In this document: one piece after another, positions 1-8,826 of the stretch
Layout: each line of letters opens with the position of its first letter
How positions within the stretch are numbered: the first letter of the stretch is position 1
Source of the DNA: Streptomyces phaeofaciens
GTDB taxonomy: Bacteria; Actinomycetota; Actinomycetes; Streptomycetales; Streptomycetaceae
Reading direction: 5' to 3'
Length of the DNA stretch: 64,000 nucleotides
NCBI RefSeq assembly: GCF_014648915.1
Contig: NZ_BMSA01000024.1
Coordinates: forward strand, 62,001-126,000
Translations under genes and position numbers: made by a program
The notes under the pieces: model-generated
The model's input: the letters and a program-made list of their open reading frames with translations, nothing else
Told to the model about the DNA's origin: nothing
Database searches by the model: none

Positions 1-1144
1 CGGTTCGGCGGCGGACGCCGCACACGTCCACACCGTCACCACCTGGGCCGAGTTCAAGGCCGCCCTCGCCGCCGGCGGCTCCGCACCGAAGATCATCAAG
101 GTGAAGGGCGTGATCGACGCCGTCGCCGAGGGCTGCGACTCCTTCGCCGCTCCCGGCTACGACTTCGACGACTACCTCACGGCGTACGCCCCCGAGACCT
201 GGGGGCTGGACACCGACCTCGCCGCCGAGCCCGACGACAGCCCCGAAGGGCTGCGGCGCGCCTCCGCCGCCGCGCAGGACCAGGCCATCAAGGCGAACGT
301 CCCCGCCAACACCACCATCGTGGGCGTGGGACGCGACGCCGGATTCAAGGGCGTCAGCCTCCAGATCAAGGCCGTCGACAATGTGATCATCCGCAACCTG
401 TCCTTCGAGTCGCCCATCGACTGCTTCCCGCAGTGGGACCCGACCGACGGCGCCACCGGCAACTGGAACTCCGAGTACGACACCGCCGTCGTCTACGGCT
501 CCACCCATGTCTGGCTGGACCACAACACCTTCACCGACGGATCCCACCCCGACAGCGCCGCGCCGACCTACTTCGGGATGCTCTACCAGCAGCACGACGG
601 CGAACTGGACATCGTCCGGGGCGCCGACTACGTGACCGCGTCCTGGAACGTCTTCACCGAGCACGACAAGACGATCCTGATCGGCAACAGCGACAGCGAG
701 TCGACGGCCGTCGGCGACCGCGGGCACCTGAAGGTGACCTTCCACCACAACCTGTTCTCCGGCCTGGTCGAGCGCGCGCCCCGGGTCCGCTTCGGACAGG
801 TCGACTCCTACAACAACCACTTCGTCGCGAACGGCGACTACTCCTACAGCTTCGGCGTCGGCAAGGAGTCCCGACTCGTCGCCGAGCACAACGCGTTCAC
901 GCTGCCCGAGGGGGTCAGCGCGGCCAAGGTGTTCAAGCGGTGGAACGTCTCCCCGGTGACCGCCGCGAACAACTACGTCAACGGCACGCCCACCGACCTG
1001 ATCGCCGTGCACAACGCGGAGATCCCCGCCGAGACCCTGGAGTCCGGCGCCGGCTGGACACCCACCCTGCGCACCAAGGTCGACCCCGTGAAGTCGGTCC
1101 CCCGGATCGTCGACTGCGGCGCGGGCGCGGGCCGCCTGGGCTGA
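1..1144 (+). CDS. Pectate lyase, polysaccharide lyase family 1 (5' end outside window)
   Basis: This secreted enzyme would cleave de-esterified polygalacturonate by beta-elimination. The frame is already open at base 2, so the start codon and signal peptide lie to the left of the window; about 380 codons are visible. The PL1 beta-helix pattern is clear: VWLDHNTFTDGS matches the conserved calcium-site region and ERAPRVRFG is the RxPxxR motif that carries the catalytic arginine, followed by YNNHFV. It is the first visible gene of a pectin-degrading block and is followed 80 bp later by a pectin methylesterase on the same strand, with a strong hairpin in the gap. Family assignment is firm; substrate preference (pectate rather than pectin) is inferred. 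Confidence 0.93.
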   Translation, partial: GSAADAAHVHTVTTWAEFKAALAAGGSAPKIIKVKGVIDAVAEGCDSFAAPGYDFDDYLTAYAPETWGLDTDLAAEPDDSPEGLRRASAAAQDQAIKANVPANTTIVGVGRDAGFKGVSLQIKAVDNVIIRNLSFESPIDCFPQWDPTDGATGNWNSEYDTAVVYGSTHVWLDHNTFTDGSHPDSAAPTYFGMLYQQHDGELDIVRGADYVTASWNVFTEHDKTILIGNSDSESTAVGDRGHLKVTFHHNLFSGLVERAPRVRFGQVDSYNNHFVANGDYSYSFGVGKESRLVAEHNAFTLPEGVSAAKVFKRWNVSPVTAANNYVNGTPTDLIAVHNAEIPAETLESGAGWTPTLRTKVDPVKSVPRIVDCGAGAGRLG

Positions 1145-1163
1145 TCCACCCTCCCCCTACGAC

Positions 1164-1194
1164 GGCCGGGGCGGCGCCCCGCTCCGCCCCGGCC
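1164..1194 (+). terminator. Strong GC hairpin between pectate lyase and pectinesterase genes
   Basis: The arms GGCCGGGGCGG (1164-1174) and CCGCCCCGGCC (1184-1194) are perfectly complementary over 11 bp with a 9-base loop. There is no T run after it, so it may be a Streptomyces-type terminator without a U-tract, a partial attenuator, or an mRNA-stabilising element inside a longer pectinase transcript. Confidence 0.45.
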
Positions 1195-1224
1195 ACCCCC
1201 TCAGCCTCGCCAAGGAGCACCCGC

Positions 1225-2343
1225 ATGCCCTCCCACCCTTCGAGAAGGCGGTTCCTCGCCGCGACCGCGGGGACGGCCACCGCGCTCGGCCTCGCCGCCG
1301 TACCCGCGCACGCGGGCACCGGCGGGCGCCGCCCGTTCGGCCGCTTCGGTTCCCCGGCCGCCCGCCGCACCCCGCGGACCCTGTACGTCGACCCGCTCGG
1401 CCGGGGCGACCACCCCACCGTCCGCGACGCCGTCGCCGCCGCCACCGGCAGCGGCTGGACCCTCGTCCTCGCCCCCGGCACCTACCGCGAGACCGTCGTC
1501 CTCGACGCCACCCGCACCGAGGCCACCTGGATCGGTGCCTCCGAGAACCCCCGCGACGTCGTCGTCGTGTACGACAACGCGGCCGGCACCCCCAAGCCCG
1601 GCGGCGGCACCTACGGCACCACCGGCTCGGCCACCACCACCGTGCAGGCCGACGGCTTCACCGCCCGCTGGATCACCTTCGCCAACGACTGGCTGCGCGC
1701 CGACCATCCGGAGATCACCGGCACCCAGGCCGTCGCCGTCAAGGTCCAGGGCGACCGCTCCGCCTTCCACCACTGTCGCTTCCTCGGTCACCAGGACACC
1801 CTGTACGCCGACTCGATCGCCCTCACCGCCTTCGCCCGGCAGTACTACGCGCACTGCTACACCGAAGGAGACGTCGACTTCGTCTTCGGCCGGGCCACCG
1901 CGGTCCACGAGCACTGCCACTTCCACACCCTGGACCGCACCGACCTGGCCGCCGCGCCCTACGGCTTCGTCTTCGCGCCCTCCACGGCCGGCGCCAACCC
2001 GTTCGGCCACCTGGTGACCCGCAGCCGGATCAGCGGTGCGGCCCCGGACGCCTTCTACAAGCTGGCCCGCCCCTGGGTCCCCAGCTCCGACCCCACCGCC
2101 CGCCCGAGCCTCGTCGTCCGCGACACCCACCTGGGACCCGGCATCGACGCGGCCGCGCCCTACACCGACATGTCGGCCTCCTTCCCCTGGCAGAACCAGC
2201 GGTTCGCCGAGTACCGCAACGTCGGGCCGGGAGCCGAGATCACCGTCCCCCAGAACCGCCCCCAACTCACCGCCCTCCAGGCCGAATCGGCGACCCGTGC
2301 CGCCTACCTGGGCGACTGGGAGCCCTGGAAGGAGGAGTGCTGA
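1225..2343 (+). CDS. Pectin methylesterase, carbohydrate esterase family 8
   Basis: Secreted esterase that removes methyl groups from pectin homogalacturonan, making it accessible to pectate lyases. I chose the ATG at 1225 because AAGGAG lies 8 bases upstream and the protein then opens with a twin-arginine signal (SRRRFLAATAG, ending near AHA), giving 372 residues. The CE8 hallmarks are all present: GHQDTLY with the first catalytic aspartate near residue 191, VDFVFGRA with the second, and LARPW with the arginine. The frame is open far upstream of 1225, but that stretch overlaps the pectate lyase gene and is not coding. The next methylesterase starts one base after the stop, so the two are probably co-translated. 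Confidence 0.93.
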   Translation: MPSHPSRRRFLAATAGTATALGLAAVPAHAGTGGRRPFGRFGSPAARRTPRTLYVDPLGRGDHPTVRDAVAAATGSGWTLVLAPGTYRETVVLDATRTEATWIGASENPRDVVVVYDNAAGTPKPGGGTYGTTGSATTTVQADGFTARWITFANDWLRADHPEITGTQAVAVKVQGDRSAFHHCRFLGHQDTLYADSIALTAFARQYYAHCYTEGDVDFVFGRATAVHEHCHFHTLDRTDLAAAPYGFVFAPSTAGANPFGHLVTRSRISGAAPDAFYKLARPWVPSSDPTARPSLVVRDTHLGPGIDAAAPYTDMSASFPWQNQRFAEYRNVGPGAEITVPQNRPQLTALQAESATRAAYLGDWEPWKEEC

Positions 2344-2344
2344 C

Positions 2345-3379
2345 ATGCGCCGCCGCGCCCTTCTCGCCGGCCTCACCGGCGCCGCCCTGACCGGGGCGGC
2401 CCCGGCCCACGCCCGCACCCACGCACGCCGCGTCCTGCACGTCCGCCCCGGCGACTCGGTCCAGGCGGCCGTGGACGCGGTCGACGGCCCCGGCTGGACG
2501 ATCGTCGTGCACCCGGGGACGTACCGGGAGGTCGTCGCCGTTCCCGCGGAGAAGAGCGGGCTGACCCTGCGGGGTGCCGACCGCGACCCGCGCGCCGCGG
2601 TCATCGTCTTCGACAACGCGGGCGGGACGCAGCGGCCCGACGGTTCGGGCACCTACGGCACCGCGGGCTCCGCCACCTTCACCTCCGCCGCCCCCGGCCT
2701 CACCGTCCGCGATCTCACCCTGGCCAACGACTGGCTGCGCGCCGACCACCCGGAGATCACCGGCACCCAGGCGGTCGCCGCCCGTGTCACCGGCGACCGC
2801 ACGCACTTCGACCACGTCCGGCTCCTGGCCCACCAGGACACCCTCTTCGCCGACACCACCGCGCTGGACGCCTTCGACCGGCAGTACTTCCACCGCTGCT
2901 ACATCGAGGGAGACGTCGACTTCGTCTTCGGGCGGGCCCGGGCCGTCTTCGACACCTGCCACTTCCACACCCTCCAGCGGGACGTGACCTTCACCCCCAA
3001 GGGCATGGTCTTCGCGCCCGCCACCGCCCGCGCCAACCCCTACGGCTTCCTCGCGGTGCGCGGCCGGATCACCTCCGCCGCCGAGGACGGGGCGTACAAG
3101 ATCGCCCGGCCCTGGGTCCCGTCGTACGAGACGACCGCCTGGCCCTCGCTGGTCGTACGGGACACCTGGATCGGCTCCGGGACCGACGCCGTGGCCCCCT
3201 ACACGAACATGCGGGACGCCTATCCCTGGCAGACCATGCGCTTTCGCGAGTACGCCAACTCCGGGCCCGGCTCGGTGATCTCGGTGCCGGAGAACCGGCC
3301 GCAGCTGACCGGCGCGGAGGCGGCCATCCACACCCGGCGGACGTATCTCGGGGACTGGAGGCCGTATGGGCGCCCCTGA
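2345..3379 (+). CDS. Second pectin methylesterase, carbohydrate esterase family 8
   Basis: A paralogue of the preceding gene, 344 residues from an ATG one base after the previous stop. It starts with a short Tat-like signal (MRRRALLAGLTG to PAHA). The catalytic motifs AHQDTLFAD, VDFVFGRA and IARPW are intact, so both copies should be active. The middle of the protein (ADHPEITGTQAV) is nearly identical to its neighbour, which points to an old tandem duplication followed by divergence at the ends. Its last 14 bases overlap the start of the next gene, consistent with one operon. Which pectin methylation pattern each copy prefers cannot be told from sequence. Confidence 0.92.
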   Translation: MRRRALLAGLTGAALTGAAPAHARTHARRVLHVRPGDSVQAAVDAVDGPGWTIVVHPGTYREVVAVPAEKSGLTLRGADRDPRAAVIVFDNAGGTQRPDGSGTYGTAGSATFTSAAPGLTVRDLTLANDWLRADHPEITGTQAVAARVTGDRTHFDHVRLLAHQDTLFADTTALDAFDRQYFHRCYIEGDVDFVFGRARAVFDTCHFHTLQRDVTFTPKGMVFAPATARANPYGFLAVRGRITSAAEDGAYKIARPWVPSYETTAWPSLVVRDTWIGSGTDAVAPYTNMRDAYPWQTMRFREYANSGPGSVISVPENRPQLTGAEAAIHTRRTYLGDWRPYGRP

Positions 3380-4571
3380 CCCGGGGGTGGGGCGGCGGGC
3401 GTTCGTGGCCGGAGCCGGAGCCGCGCTCCTGACCGGGGCCGTCACCCCCGCCGACGCGCGGGCGGCCGGCGGGGAGGGACCGGCGGCCGCCGCGGACGGG
3501 CCGACGGCCGTCGTGGAAGGGCCACTGCCGGACTTCCATCCCGCGCTCAGAGCCGAGCTGACCTTCCCCCTGGCCTGGGGAAAGTCCCCGATCCGCGACT
3601 TCCGCGCCTGGCGGCGGGCGGCCCGCGCCAAGGTCGAGGAACTGCTGGTCGTCGGATCGCAGGACCGGACGCCGTACGCCCCCGAGTTCACCGACCGACG
3701 CCGACAGGACGGCTACACGAGCGAGTTGGTGACACTCGCCCTCACCCGCCACGAACGCGTCCGCGCCGCGCTCCTCACCCCGGACGGCCCCGGCCCCTTC
3801 CCGGCCGTACTGCTCCTGCACGACCACGGGGCGAAGTTCGACATCGGGAAGGAGAAGCTGGTCCGGCCCTGGTACGACGACACCCGGCTCGCCTCCGCGC
3901 AGGGCTGGGCGCAGCGGTACTTCAGCGGACGGTTCGTCGGCGACGAGCTGGCCCGGCGGGGGTATGTCGTGCTGTGCGCGGACGCCCTCGGCTGGGGCGA
4001 CCGCGGGCCCCTCGCCTACGACCAGCAGCAGGCCCTCGCCTCCAACTTCTTCAACCTCGGCTCCTCGCTCGCCGGACTCATGGCCCGGGAGGACGCCCGG
4101 GCCGCCGGATTCCTGGCCGGCCTCGACCGGGTCGACCGGGGCCGGGTCGCGGCCGTCGGGTTCTCCATGGGCGCCTTCCGCGCCTGGCAGGCGGCGGCGC
4201 TCAACGACGACCTCGCCGCCGCGGCGGCCGTCTGCTGGATGACCGGCCTCAAGGAAATGATGGTGCCCGGCAACAACACCCTGCGCGGGCAGTCCTCTTA
4301 CCACCTGCTTCATCCCGGGCTTCCCCGGTTCCTCGACTTCCCCGACGTGGCGAGCATCGCCGCACCCAGGCCGATGCTGTTCTTCGACGGCGGGCTCGAC
4401 CCGCTGTTCCCCGCCGACGGTGTCCTCACCGCCCACGAGAAGCTGCGGGCCGTCTGGCGCTCGCGTCACGCCGAGGAGCGGTTGCACCTGAAGAGCTGGC
4501 CCGACCTCGGCCATGTCTTCGTCGACCGCATGCAGGACGAGGTCTTCGACTGGCTGGACTGCGTCCTGTGA
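3366..4571 (+). CDS. Secreted alpha/beta-hydrolase esterase, probably acting on pectin
   Basis: This 401-residue protein begins with a Tat-like signal (GRRAFVAGAGAALL) and has an alpha/beta-hydrolase fold: LLLHDHGAKFDIGKEKL resembles the oxyanion region of polysaccharide esterases, GFSMG near residue 267 holds the nucleophilic serine, FFDGGLDPLFP would supply the acid and DLGHVF the histidine. It overlaps the pectinesterase before it by 14 bp, so it is most likely part of the same secreted pectin machinery, removing acetyl or methyl groups. Resemblance to the esterase family of BT1017 (CE19) is my impression only. It could also be an acetylxylan-type or general dienelactone-hydrolase-like esterase. 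Confidence 0.75.
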   Translation: MGAPDPGVGRRAFVAGAGAALLTGAVTPADARAAGGEGPAAAADGPTAVVEGPLPDFHPALRAELTFPLAWGKSPIRDFRAWRRAARAKVEELLVVGSQDRTPYAPEFTDRRRQDGYTSELVTLALTRHERVRAALLTPDGPGPFPAVLLLHDHGAKFDIGKEKLVRPWYDDTRLASAQGWAQRYFSGRFVGDELARRGYVVLCADALGWGDRGPLAYDQQQALASNFFNLGSSLAGLMAREDARAAGFLAGLDRVDRGRVAAVGFSMGAFRAWQAAALNDDLAAAAAVCWMTGLKEMMVPGNNTLRGQSSYHLLHPGLPRFLDFPDVASIAAPRPMLFFDGGLDPLFPADGVLTAHEKLRAVWRSRHAEERLHLKSWPDLGHVFVDRMQDEVFDWLDCVL

Positions 4572-4606
4572 ACCCTCCCCTTCCGTACGAGAAAGGACCG
4601 CACTCC

Positions 4607-5719
4607 ATGTCTCGTCGTACCGCTCTCACCGCACTCGCCGCCCTCACCCTGGGCGCCGGACTCGCCGTCCTCCCGACCCAGGCGCAGGCCGCAACCGTGG
4701 TGGTCAGCAACTCCACCGACCTGTCGAACGCCATCAAGAACGCCACCGCTGGCACCGTCATCCAGGTCCGCGCCGGCACCTACTACCCGACGGCCACCCT
4801 CCAGTCCACGGCCAACGGCACTTCCTCGTCGCCCGTCACCCTCACCGCGTACGGCTCGGAGACCGTGAAGATCGACGGCTCGTCCCTCCCCGACGGCGAC
4901 TGGATCTTCAAGCTCACCGCCGACTACTGGAACGTCTCCAACATCACCTTCCAGAACTCCCCGGACAGCGCGGTCGTCTGCCAGTCCTGCACCGGAACGG
5001 TCTGGAACAACATCAAGACCATCAACGGCGGCGACTCCGGCTTCACCCTCACCGGGGACGGCACGGTCAACAACACCGTCAGGAACATCGACTCCTACGG
5101 TCACTACGACGCGGCGGGCCACGGCGAGAACGCCGACGGCATCGCCGTGAAGTACGGCTCCGGCAGCGGAAACCTCATCACCGGCGCCCGCCTCTACAAC
5201 AACTCGGACGACGGTCTGGACTTCTGGTCCTTCTCCTCCCCGGTCACCGTCGAGCACACCTGGGCCTTCGGCAACGGCGTCAACCGCTGGTCCGACTCCG
5301 CCTTCGCGGGCGACGGCAACGGCTACAAGCTGGGCGGCGACGGCGAGGTCGTCGCGCACGTCGTCAACAACTCGGCCGCCTGGGGCAACGCCGGGAACGG
5401 ATTCACCGAGAACTCCAACACCGGCGCGATCGTCCTCAATCGCACCACCGCCTACGCCAACAGCAAGTGGGGCTACTACTTCGCCACCGGCTCCGCCCGC
5501 CTGGGCAAGAACCTGGCGGTGAGCAATGGCAGCGGCCTGGTCAGCAAGGGCTCTTCGGTCGTCTCGGCCGGCAACAACTGGGACTCCGGCATCTCCACCC
5601 CCGCCTTCAGGTCGACGGACGCCTCCACGACGTACAACGCCCGCAGCTCCAGCGGCACCCTGCCGACCACCACGTTCCTGACGACGGGGTCGACGACGAT
5701 CGGGGCGACGATGGACTGA
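4607..5719 (+). CDS. Pectate lyase, polysaccharide lyase family 9 (copy 1)
   Basis: Secreted PL9 beta-helix lyase of 370 residues that cleaves polygalacturonate. The ATG at 4607 follows GAAAGGA at a good distance and opens a Sec signal (SRRTALTALAALTLG to AQA). The coiled repeats include ENADGIAVKYGSGSGN and NNSDDGLDFW, whose aspartates form the PL9 calcium site, and GNGYKLGGDG, whose lysine corresponds to the catalytic base of PL9 enzymes. It lies 35 bp after the esterase, at the end of the pectin operon. A paralogue at 6758 is collinear along its whole length. The open frame extends far 5' of 4607 but overlaps the esterase and is not used. Confidence 0.92.
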   Translation: MSRRTALTALAALTLGAGLAVLPTQAQAATVVVSNSTDLSNAIKNATAGTVIQVRAGTYYPTATLQSTANGTSSSPVTLTAYGSETVKIDGSSLPDGDWIFKLTADYWNVSNITFQNSPDSAVVCQSCTGTVWNNIKTINGGDSGFTLTGDGTVNNTVRNIDSYGHYDAAGHGENADGIAVKYGSGSGNLITGARLYNNSDDGLDFWSFSSPVTVEHTWAFGNGVNRWSDSAFAGDGNGYKLGGDGEVVAHVVNNSAAWGNAGNGFTENSNTGAIVLNRTTAYANSKWGYYFATGSARLGKNLAVSNGSGLVSKGSSVVSAGNNWDSGISTPAFRSTDASTTYNARSSSGTLPTTTFLTTGSTTIGATMD

Positions 5720-5806
5720 CCCGCAGCAGGCCTTTCCGGGTGCTTGACCCGTTTTTTGCCCGACGGGTCTCGCGCCCGACGAGGTGACGCGCGTAGAACA
5801 CCTGTC

Positions 5807-6604
5807 ATGCATAAGACACTACGCATCGCGGCCATCGGTGCCGCCTGCGCCGTCGCCGGTGCCGCGCTCTACGGCGCCGGCGCGGCCACGGCCGGCCAGT
5901 CCACGGCCAACTCCACCCACGAGCCCTACAACATCGGGCTCCTGGTGAAGGACATCGACACCTACTACGGCACCACGGCCGACGCGGCCGGTGTCTACCA
6001 GGCGTCGCCGACGAGCCCGTACGCCAAGGATCTCGCCGCGCTCGACAAGGCCGCGAAGAAGTACATCGACCAGGCGGCCCGCAAGGCCCACCACCGGGGC
6101 GAGAAGCCCGCGGTCGTCTTCGACATCGACGACACGCTGCTGCTCAGCCTCGACTACGAGAAGAAGACCAACTACACCTACAACTCGACCACGTGGGCCG
6201 ACTACGTGGCCAAGGCGGACCGTCCGGCCGTCTTCGGCAGCCCCGAGCTGGTGCGCTACGCCACGTCCAAGGGCGTCGAGGTGTTCTACAACTCGGGCCT
6301 GAAGGAGTCGCAGCGCGCGGCGGCCGTCGAGAACCTGAAGAAGGTCGGCGCCGACGTGAACCTCGACGCCGCCCATGTGTTCCTCAAGGACGCGGCGAGC
6401 CCGCCGTCCTACCTGAGCGCCTGCGCGACCCCGGGCACCTGGACCTGCACCACCGTGCAGTACAAGTCCGGCACCCGCAAGCACATCGAGGACGACCTCG
6501 GGTACGAGATCATCGCCAACTTCGGCGACCAGTACTCCGACCTCGACGGCGGCTACGCCGACCGCACGTACAAGCTGCCGAACCCGACGTACTTCGTCAG
6601 CTGA
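5807..6604 (+). CDS. HAD superfamily acid phosphatase, secreted
   Basis: A 265-residue protein with an N-terminal signal segment (residues about 7-30, AAIGAACAVAGAALYGAGAA) and the HAD motif VVFDIDDTLLLS near residues 104-115, in which the first aspartate is the phosphorylated nucleophile and DDT completes the DxDxT signature. It resembles class B / subfamily IIIB acid phosphatases, which act outside the membrane on organic phosphate esters. NSGLKES fits motif II (a serine after a beta strand) and EDDLGYEI with ANFGDQYSDLDGG supplies the acidic metal site. It sits between the two PL9 lyase genes on the same strand but I see no functional reason for that. A good terminator follows. Confidence 0.85.
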   Translation: MHKTLRIAAIGAACAVAGAALYGAGAATAGQSTANSTHEPYNIGLLVKDIDTYYGTTADAAGVYQASPTSPYAKDLAALDKAAKKYIDQAARKAHHRGEKPAVVFDIDDTLLLSLDYEKKTNYTYNSTTWADYVAKADRPAVFGSPELVRYATSKGVEVFYNSGLKESQRAAAVENLKKVGADVNLDAAHVFLKDAASPPSYLSACATPGTWTCTTVQYKSGTRKHIEDDLGYEIIANFGDQYSDLDGGYADRTYKLPNPTYFVS

Positions 6605-6624
6605 CGTTCCGTACGGTCCGAAGA

Positions 6625-6667
6625 GGGTTGCCGTCCCGGGCACTTTCGCCGGGGCGGCAACCCTTTT
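6625..6667 (+). terminator. Rho-independent terminator after the phosphatase gene
   Basis: GGGTTGCCGTCCCGG (6625-6639) pairs with CCGGGGCGGCAACCC (6649-6663) with one wobble, and TTTT follows directly. This separates the phosphatase from the second PL9 gene. Confidence 0.85.
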
Positions 6668-6757
6668 CGGCCATGGTGGCGACTGGTGGGCAGAAACGGG
6701 CCGGGGCGGCCCCTCCGGCCCGTTTCGGTCCCCTCACCCCACCGAAAGGAACGCCCC

Positions 6758-7912
6758 GTGCGTTTGAGCACCGGACGGCACCGCAGGACCCGCACCCTCT
6801 CGATCGCCGCCGCGGTGGCGGTGGCCGCGGGGGCGGGCGGTGTCTTCCTCGGCCTGTCGAACGGCGGCGCCCAGGCCGCCTCCTCGACGGTCACCGTCTC
6901 CACCACCGCACAGCTGGAGTCGGCCGTGAAGAACGCGGTCGCCGGCACCCTGATCCAGGTCCGCGCCGGCACCTACTACCCGACGGCCACCCTGAAGTCG
7001 ACCGCGAGCGGCACCCCGACGAGCCGGATCACCCTCCAGGCCCACGGCGCCGAGAAGGTACGGATCGACGGCTCGAAGCTGGCCGCCGGCTCCTGGCTCG
7101 CCGGGATCTACGGCAGCCACTGGACCGTGCAGAACCTCACCTTCCAGAACTCCCCGGCCCAGGGATTCGTCGTCACCTCGTCCACCGGCGGGATCTTCAA
7201 GAACCTGGTCACGGCGGACAACGGCGACTCCGGGTTCACCCTGCGAGGCGACCACACCGTCGGCAACCTCGTGCAGAACCTGGACAGTCACGGCAACTAC
7301 GACGCCGCCGGCCACGGCCAGAACGCGGACGGCATCGCCGTCAAGTTCGGCTCCGGATCGGGCAACCGGATCACCGGCGCCCGCCTGTACGACAACTCCG
7401 ACGACGGCCTCGACCTGTGGCAGTTCTCCACGCCGGTCAGGATCGAGCACTCCTGGGCCTTCGGCAACGGCGAGAACCGCTGGAGCGACCCCGCCTTCGA
7501 GGGCAACGGCAACGGCTTCAAGCTGGGCGGCGGGGGTGTCGCGGTCGCGCATGTCGTCAACGACAACGCCGCCTGGGACAACACGCTGAACGGGTTCACC
7601 GAGAACTCCAACACCGGCGCGATCGTCCTCCACCGCAACACCGCCTACACGAACGCCCAGGCGGGGTTCTACTTCGCCACGGGCAAGGCCCGGCTGGCCC
7701 GCAACCTCGCGGTGGGCAACAAGGGCGGCTCGTCGAAGCCGGGGCCGTCGACGGTCTCCGCCGCGAACAACTGGGACGCCGCGGTGGCCACGCCCCCCTT
7801 CGTCTCGACGGACGCGACCACGGCGTACGGCGCCCGCGAGGCGGACGGATCGCTCCCGGCCACCACGTTCCTGACCACGGGCTCGACGGCCATCGGCTCG
7901 ACGATGAGCTAG
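6758..7912 (+). CDS. Pectate lyase, polysaccharide lyase family 9 (copy 2)
   Basis: A second PL9 lyase of 384 residues. I use the GTG at 6758, 7 bases after GAAAGGA; it gives an arginine-rich n-region and a hydrophobic signal (SIAAAVAVAAGAGGVFLGL) cut near AQA. An ATG 72 bases upstream would give a poor signal peptide. The calcium-site stretch (QNADGIAVKFGSGSGN, DNSDDGLDLW) and the catalytic-lysine stretch (GNGFKLGG) match copy 1, and the two proteins can be aligned end to end without large gaps. Having its own terminators on both sides, it is probably a single-gene transcript, so the two copies may be regulated differently. Confidence 0.92.
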   Translation: MRLSTGRHRRTRTLSIAAAVAVAAGAGGVFLGLSNGGAQAASSTVTVSTTAQLESAVKNAVAGTLIQVRAGTYYPTATLKSTASGTPTSRITLQAHGAEKVRIDGSKLAAGSWLAGIYGSHWTVQNLTFQNSPAQGFVVTSSTGGIFKNLVTADNGDSGFTLRGDHTVGNLVQNLDSHGNYDAAGHGQNADGIAVKFGSGSGNRITGARLYDNSDDGLDLWQFSTPVRIEHSWAFGNGENRWSDPAFEGNGNGFKLGGGGVAVAHVVNDNAAWDNTLNGFTENSNTGAIVLHRNTAYTNAQAGFYFATGKARLARNLAVGNKGGSSKPGPSTVSAANNWDAAVATPPFVSTDATTAYGAREADGSLPATTFLTTGSTAIGSTMS

Positions 7913-7923
7913 GAGAGACGCGA

Positions 7924-7957
7924 AACGCCCCCGCCGGTGAGCAACGGCGGGGGCGTT
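7924..7957. terminator. Bidirectional terminator between convergent lyase genes
   Basis: AACGCCCCCGCCG (7924-7936) and CGGCGGGGGCGTT (7945-7957) form a perfect 13-bp stem with an 8-base loop, sitting between the plus-strand PL9 gene and the minus-strand PL3 gene. Confidence 0.85.
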
Positions 7958-7995
7958 CTGCCGACCGGAGAGGGGCTCCGGCCAGCAGGTCCACA

Positions 7996-8826
7996 TCACG
8001 TGTACGTGATGTCAGAGGAAGAGAACTTGCAGGTGGTTCCGTCCGCGCCGGTACCGATTTCGGTGGGCTCCTTGCCGGTGTCGTTGCCCTTGAAGCGCAC
8101 GCAGGTCCTGACCTTCTTCTTCGGGTCGCCCTGGATGCGGATCTTCGACATCGTGACGGTGTCGCCGAAGTTGGCGTTGACACCGGCGATCACCTTCAGC
8201 GGTGCCACGACGTCGATGTCGCTCAGCACGATCGTGCGCTTGAACTGCTTCTTGCAGTTGCCGCAGGACCGCACCAGCTTGCCGGAGTTCTCCACCCGGA
8301 AACCGGTCACGACCAGCCTGCCGGCGCCGTTGAACTGGAGCACCTTGTCGGAGCCGTTCTTCGCGCCACCGCCGATGACCTTGTAGACGGCCGACGACGA
8401 CGTGCCCTTGAAGCTCGCCGCGTCCTCGCCGACGTCCAGCCACCACACGTTCTGGAGCGTGCAGGAACCCTTGCAGTGGACGCCGTCCGCGCCCGGCGTC
8501 CCGATGATCACGTTCTTCAGGACGGCACCGTCGGCCAGCTCGAAGATCGGGTCCTGGCCCTCGTCCTGGCCGCTGCCGCCCAGCTCGCCCTTGCCGGAGA
8601 ACTTCGTCAGCTTGCCGTCGTAGGTGCCCGACACCTTGATCGTCGAGGCCACGGCCTTGCTGCCGCTCGCCGTCGGCCAGACGGACGCGGCGCCCGCCGG
8701 CGACAGCAGCGTCGTGGTGACGATCGCCGCGCCGGTGATGCCGAGCGCGGTGGAACCCGCGATCAGCGCCCGTCGCCGGGTGACCCTGCGGCGGTGGCGG
8801 ACGGGCGGCTGTGCTGAAGCAGTCAT
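7996..8826 (-). CDS. Pectate lyase, polysaccharide lyase family 3
   Basis: A secreted PL3 pectate lyase of 276 residues. The ATG at 8826 is preceded by GAGGAA 7 bases upstream; a TTG 15 bases further up has no such site. The n-region is unusually basic (RHRRRVTRRR) and may be Tat-dependent, followed by a hydrophobic stretch to about residue 45. The mature part shows the PL3 signature with a small beta-helix: ADGVHCKGSCTLQNVWW, VGEDAASFKG and paired cysteines in CGNCKKQFKR. It is convergent with the PL9 gene, so it has its own promoter. Together with PL1 and PL9 it gives this strain three unrelated pectate-lyase folds side by side. Confidence 0.9.
   Translation of the reverse strand: MTASAQPPVRHRRRVTRRRALIAGSTALGITGAAIVTTTLLSPAGAASVWPTASGSKAVASTIKVSGTYDGKLTKFSGKGELGGSGQDEGQDPIFELADGAVLKNVIIGTPGADGVHCKGSCTLQNVWWLDVGEDAASFKGTSSSAVYKVIGGGAKNGSDKVLQFNGAGRLVVTGFRVENSGKLVRSCGNCKKQFKRTIVLSDIDVVAPLKVIAGVNANFGDTVTMSKIRIQGDPKKKVRTCVRFKGNDTGKEPTEIGTGADGTTCKFSSSDITYT

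Noticed and set aside
1201..2652. Minus-strand open frame opposite the two pectinesterase genes
   Set aside because: Same high-GC artefact; the plus-strand genes have intact catalytic motifs and ribosome sites.
5746..5769. Hairpin GACCCG...CGGGTC with six T residues after the first PL9 gene
   Set aside because: The T run lies inside the loop and not after the stem, so it is not a standard terminator; left as unexplained.
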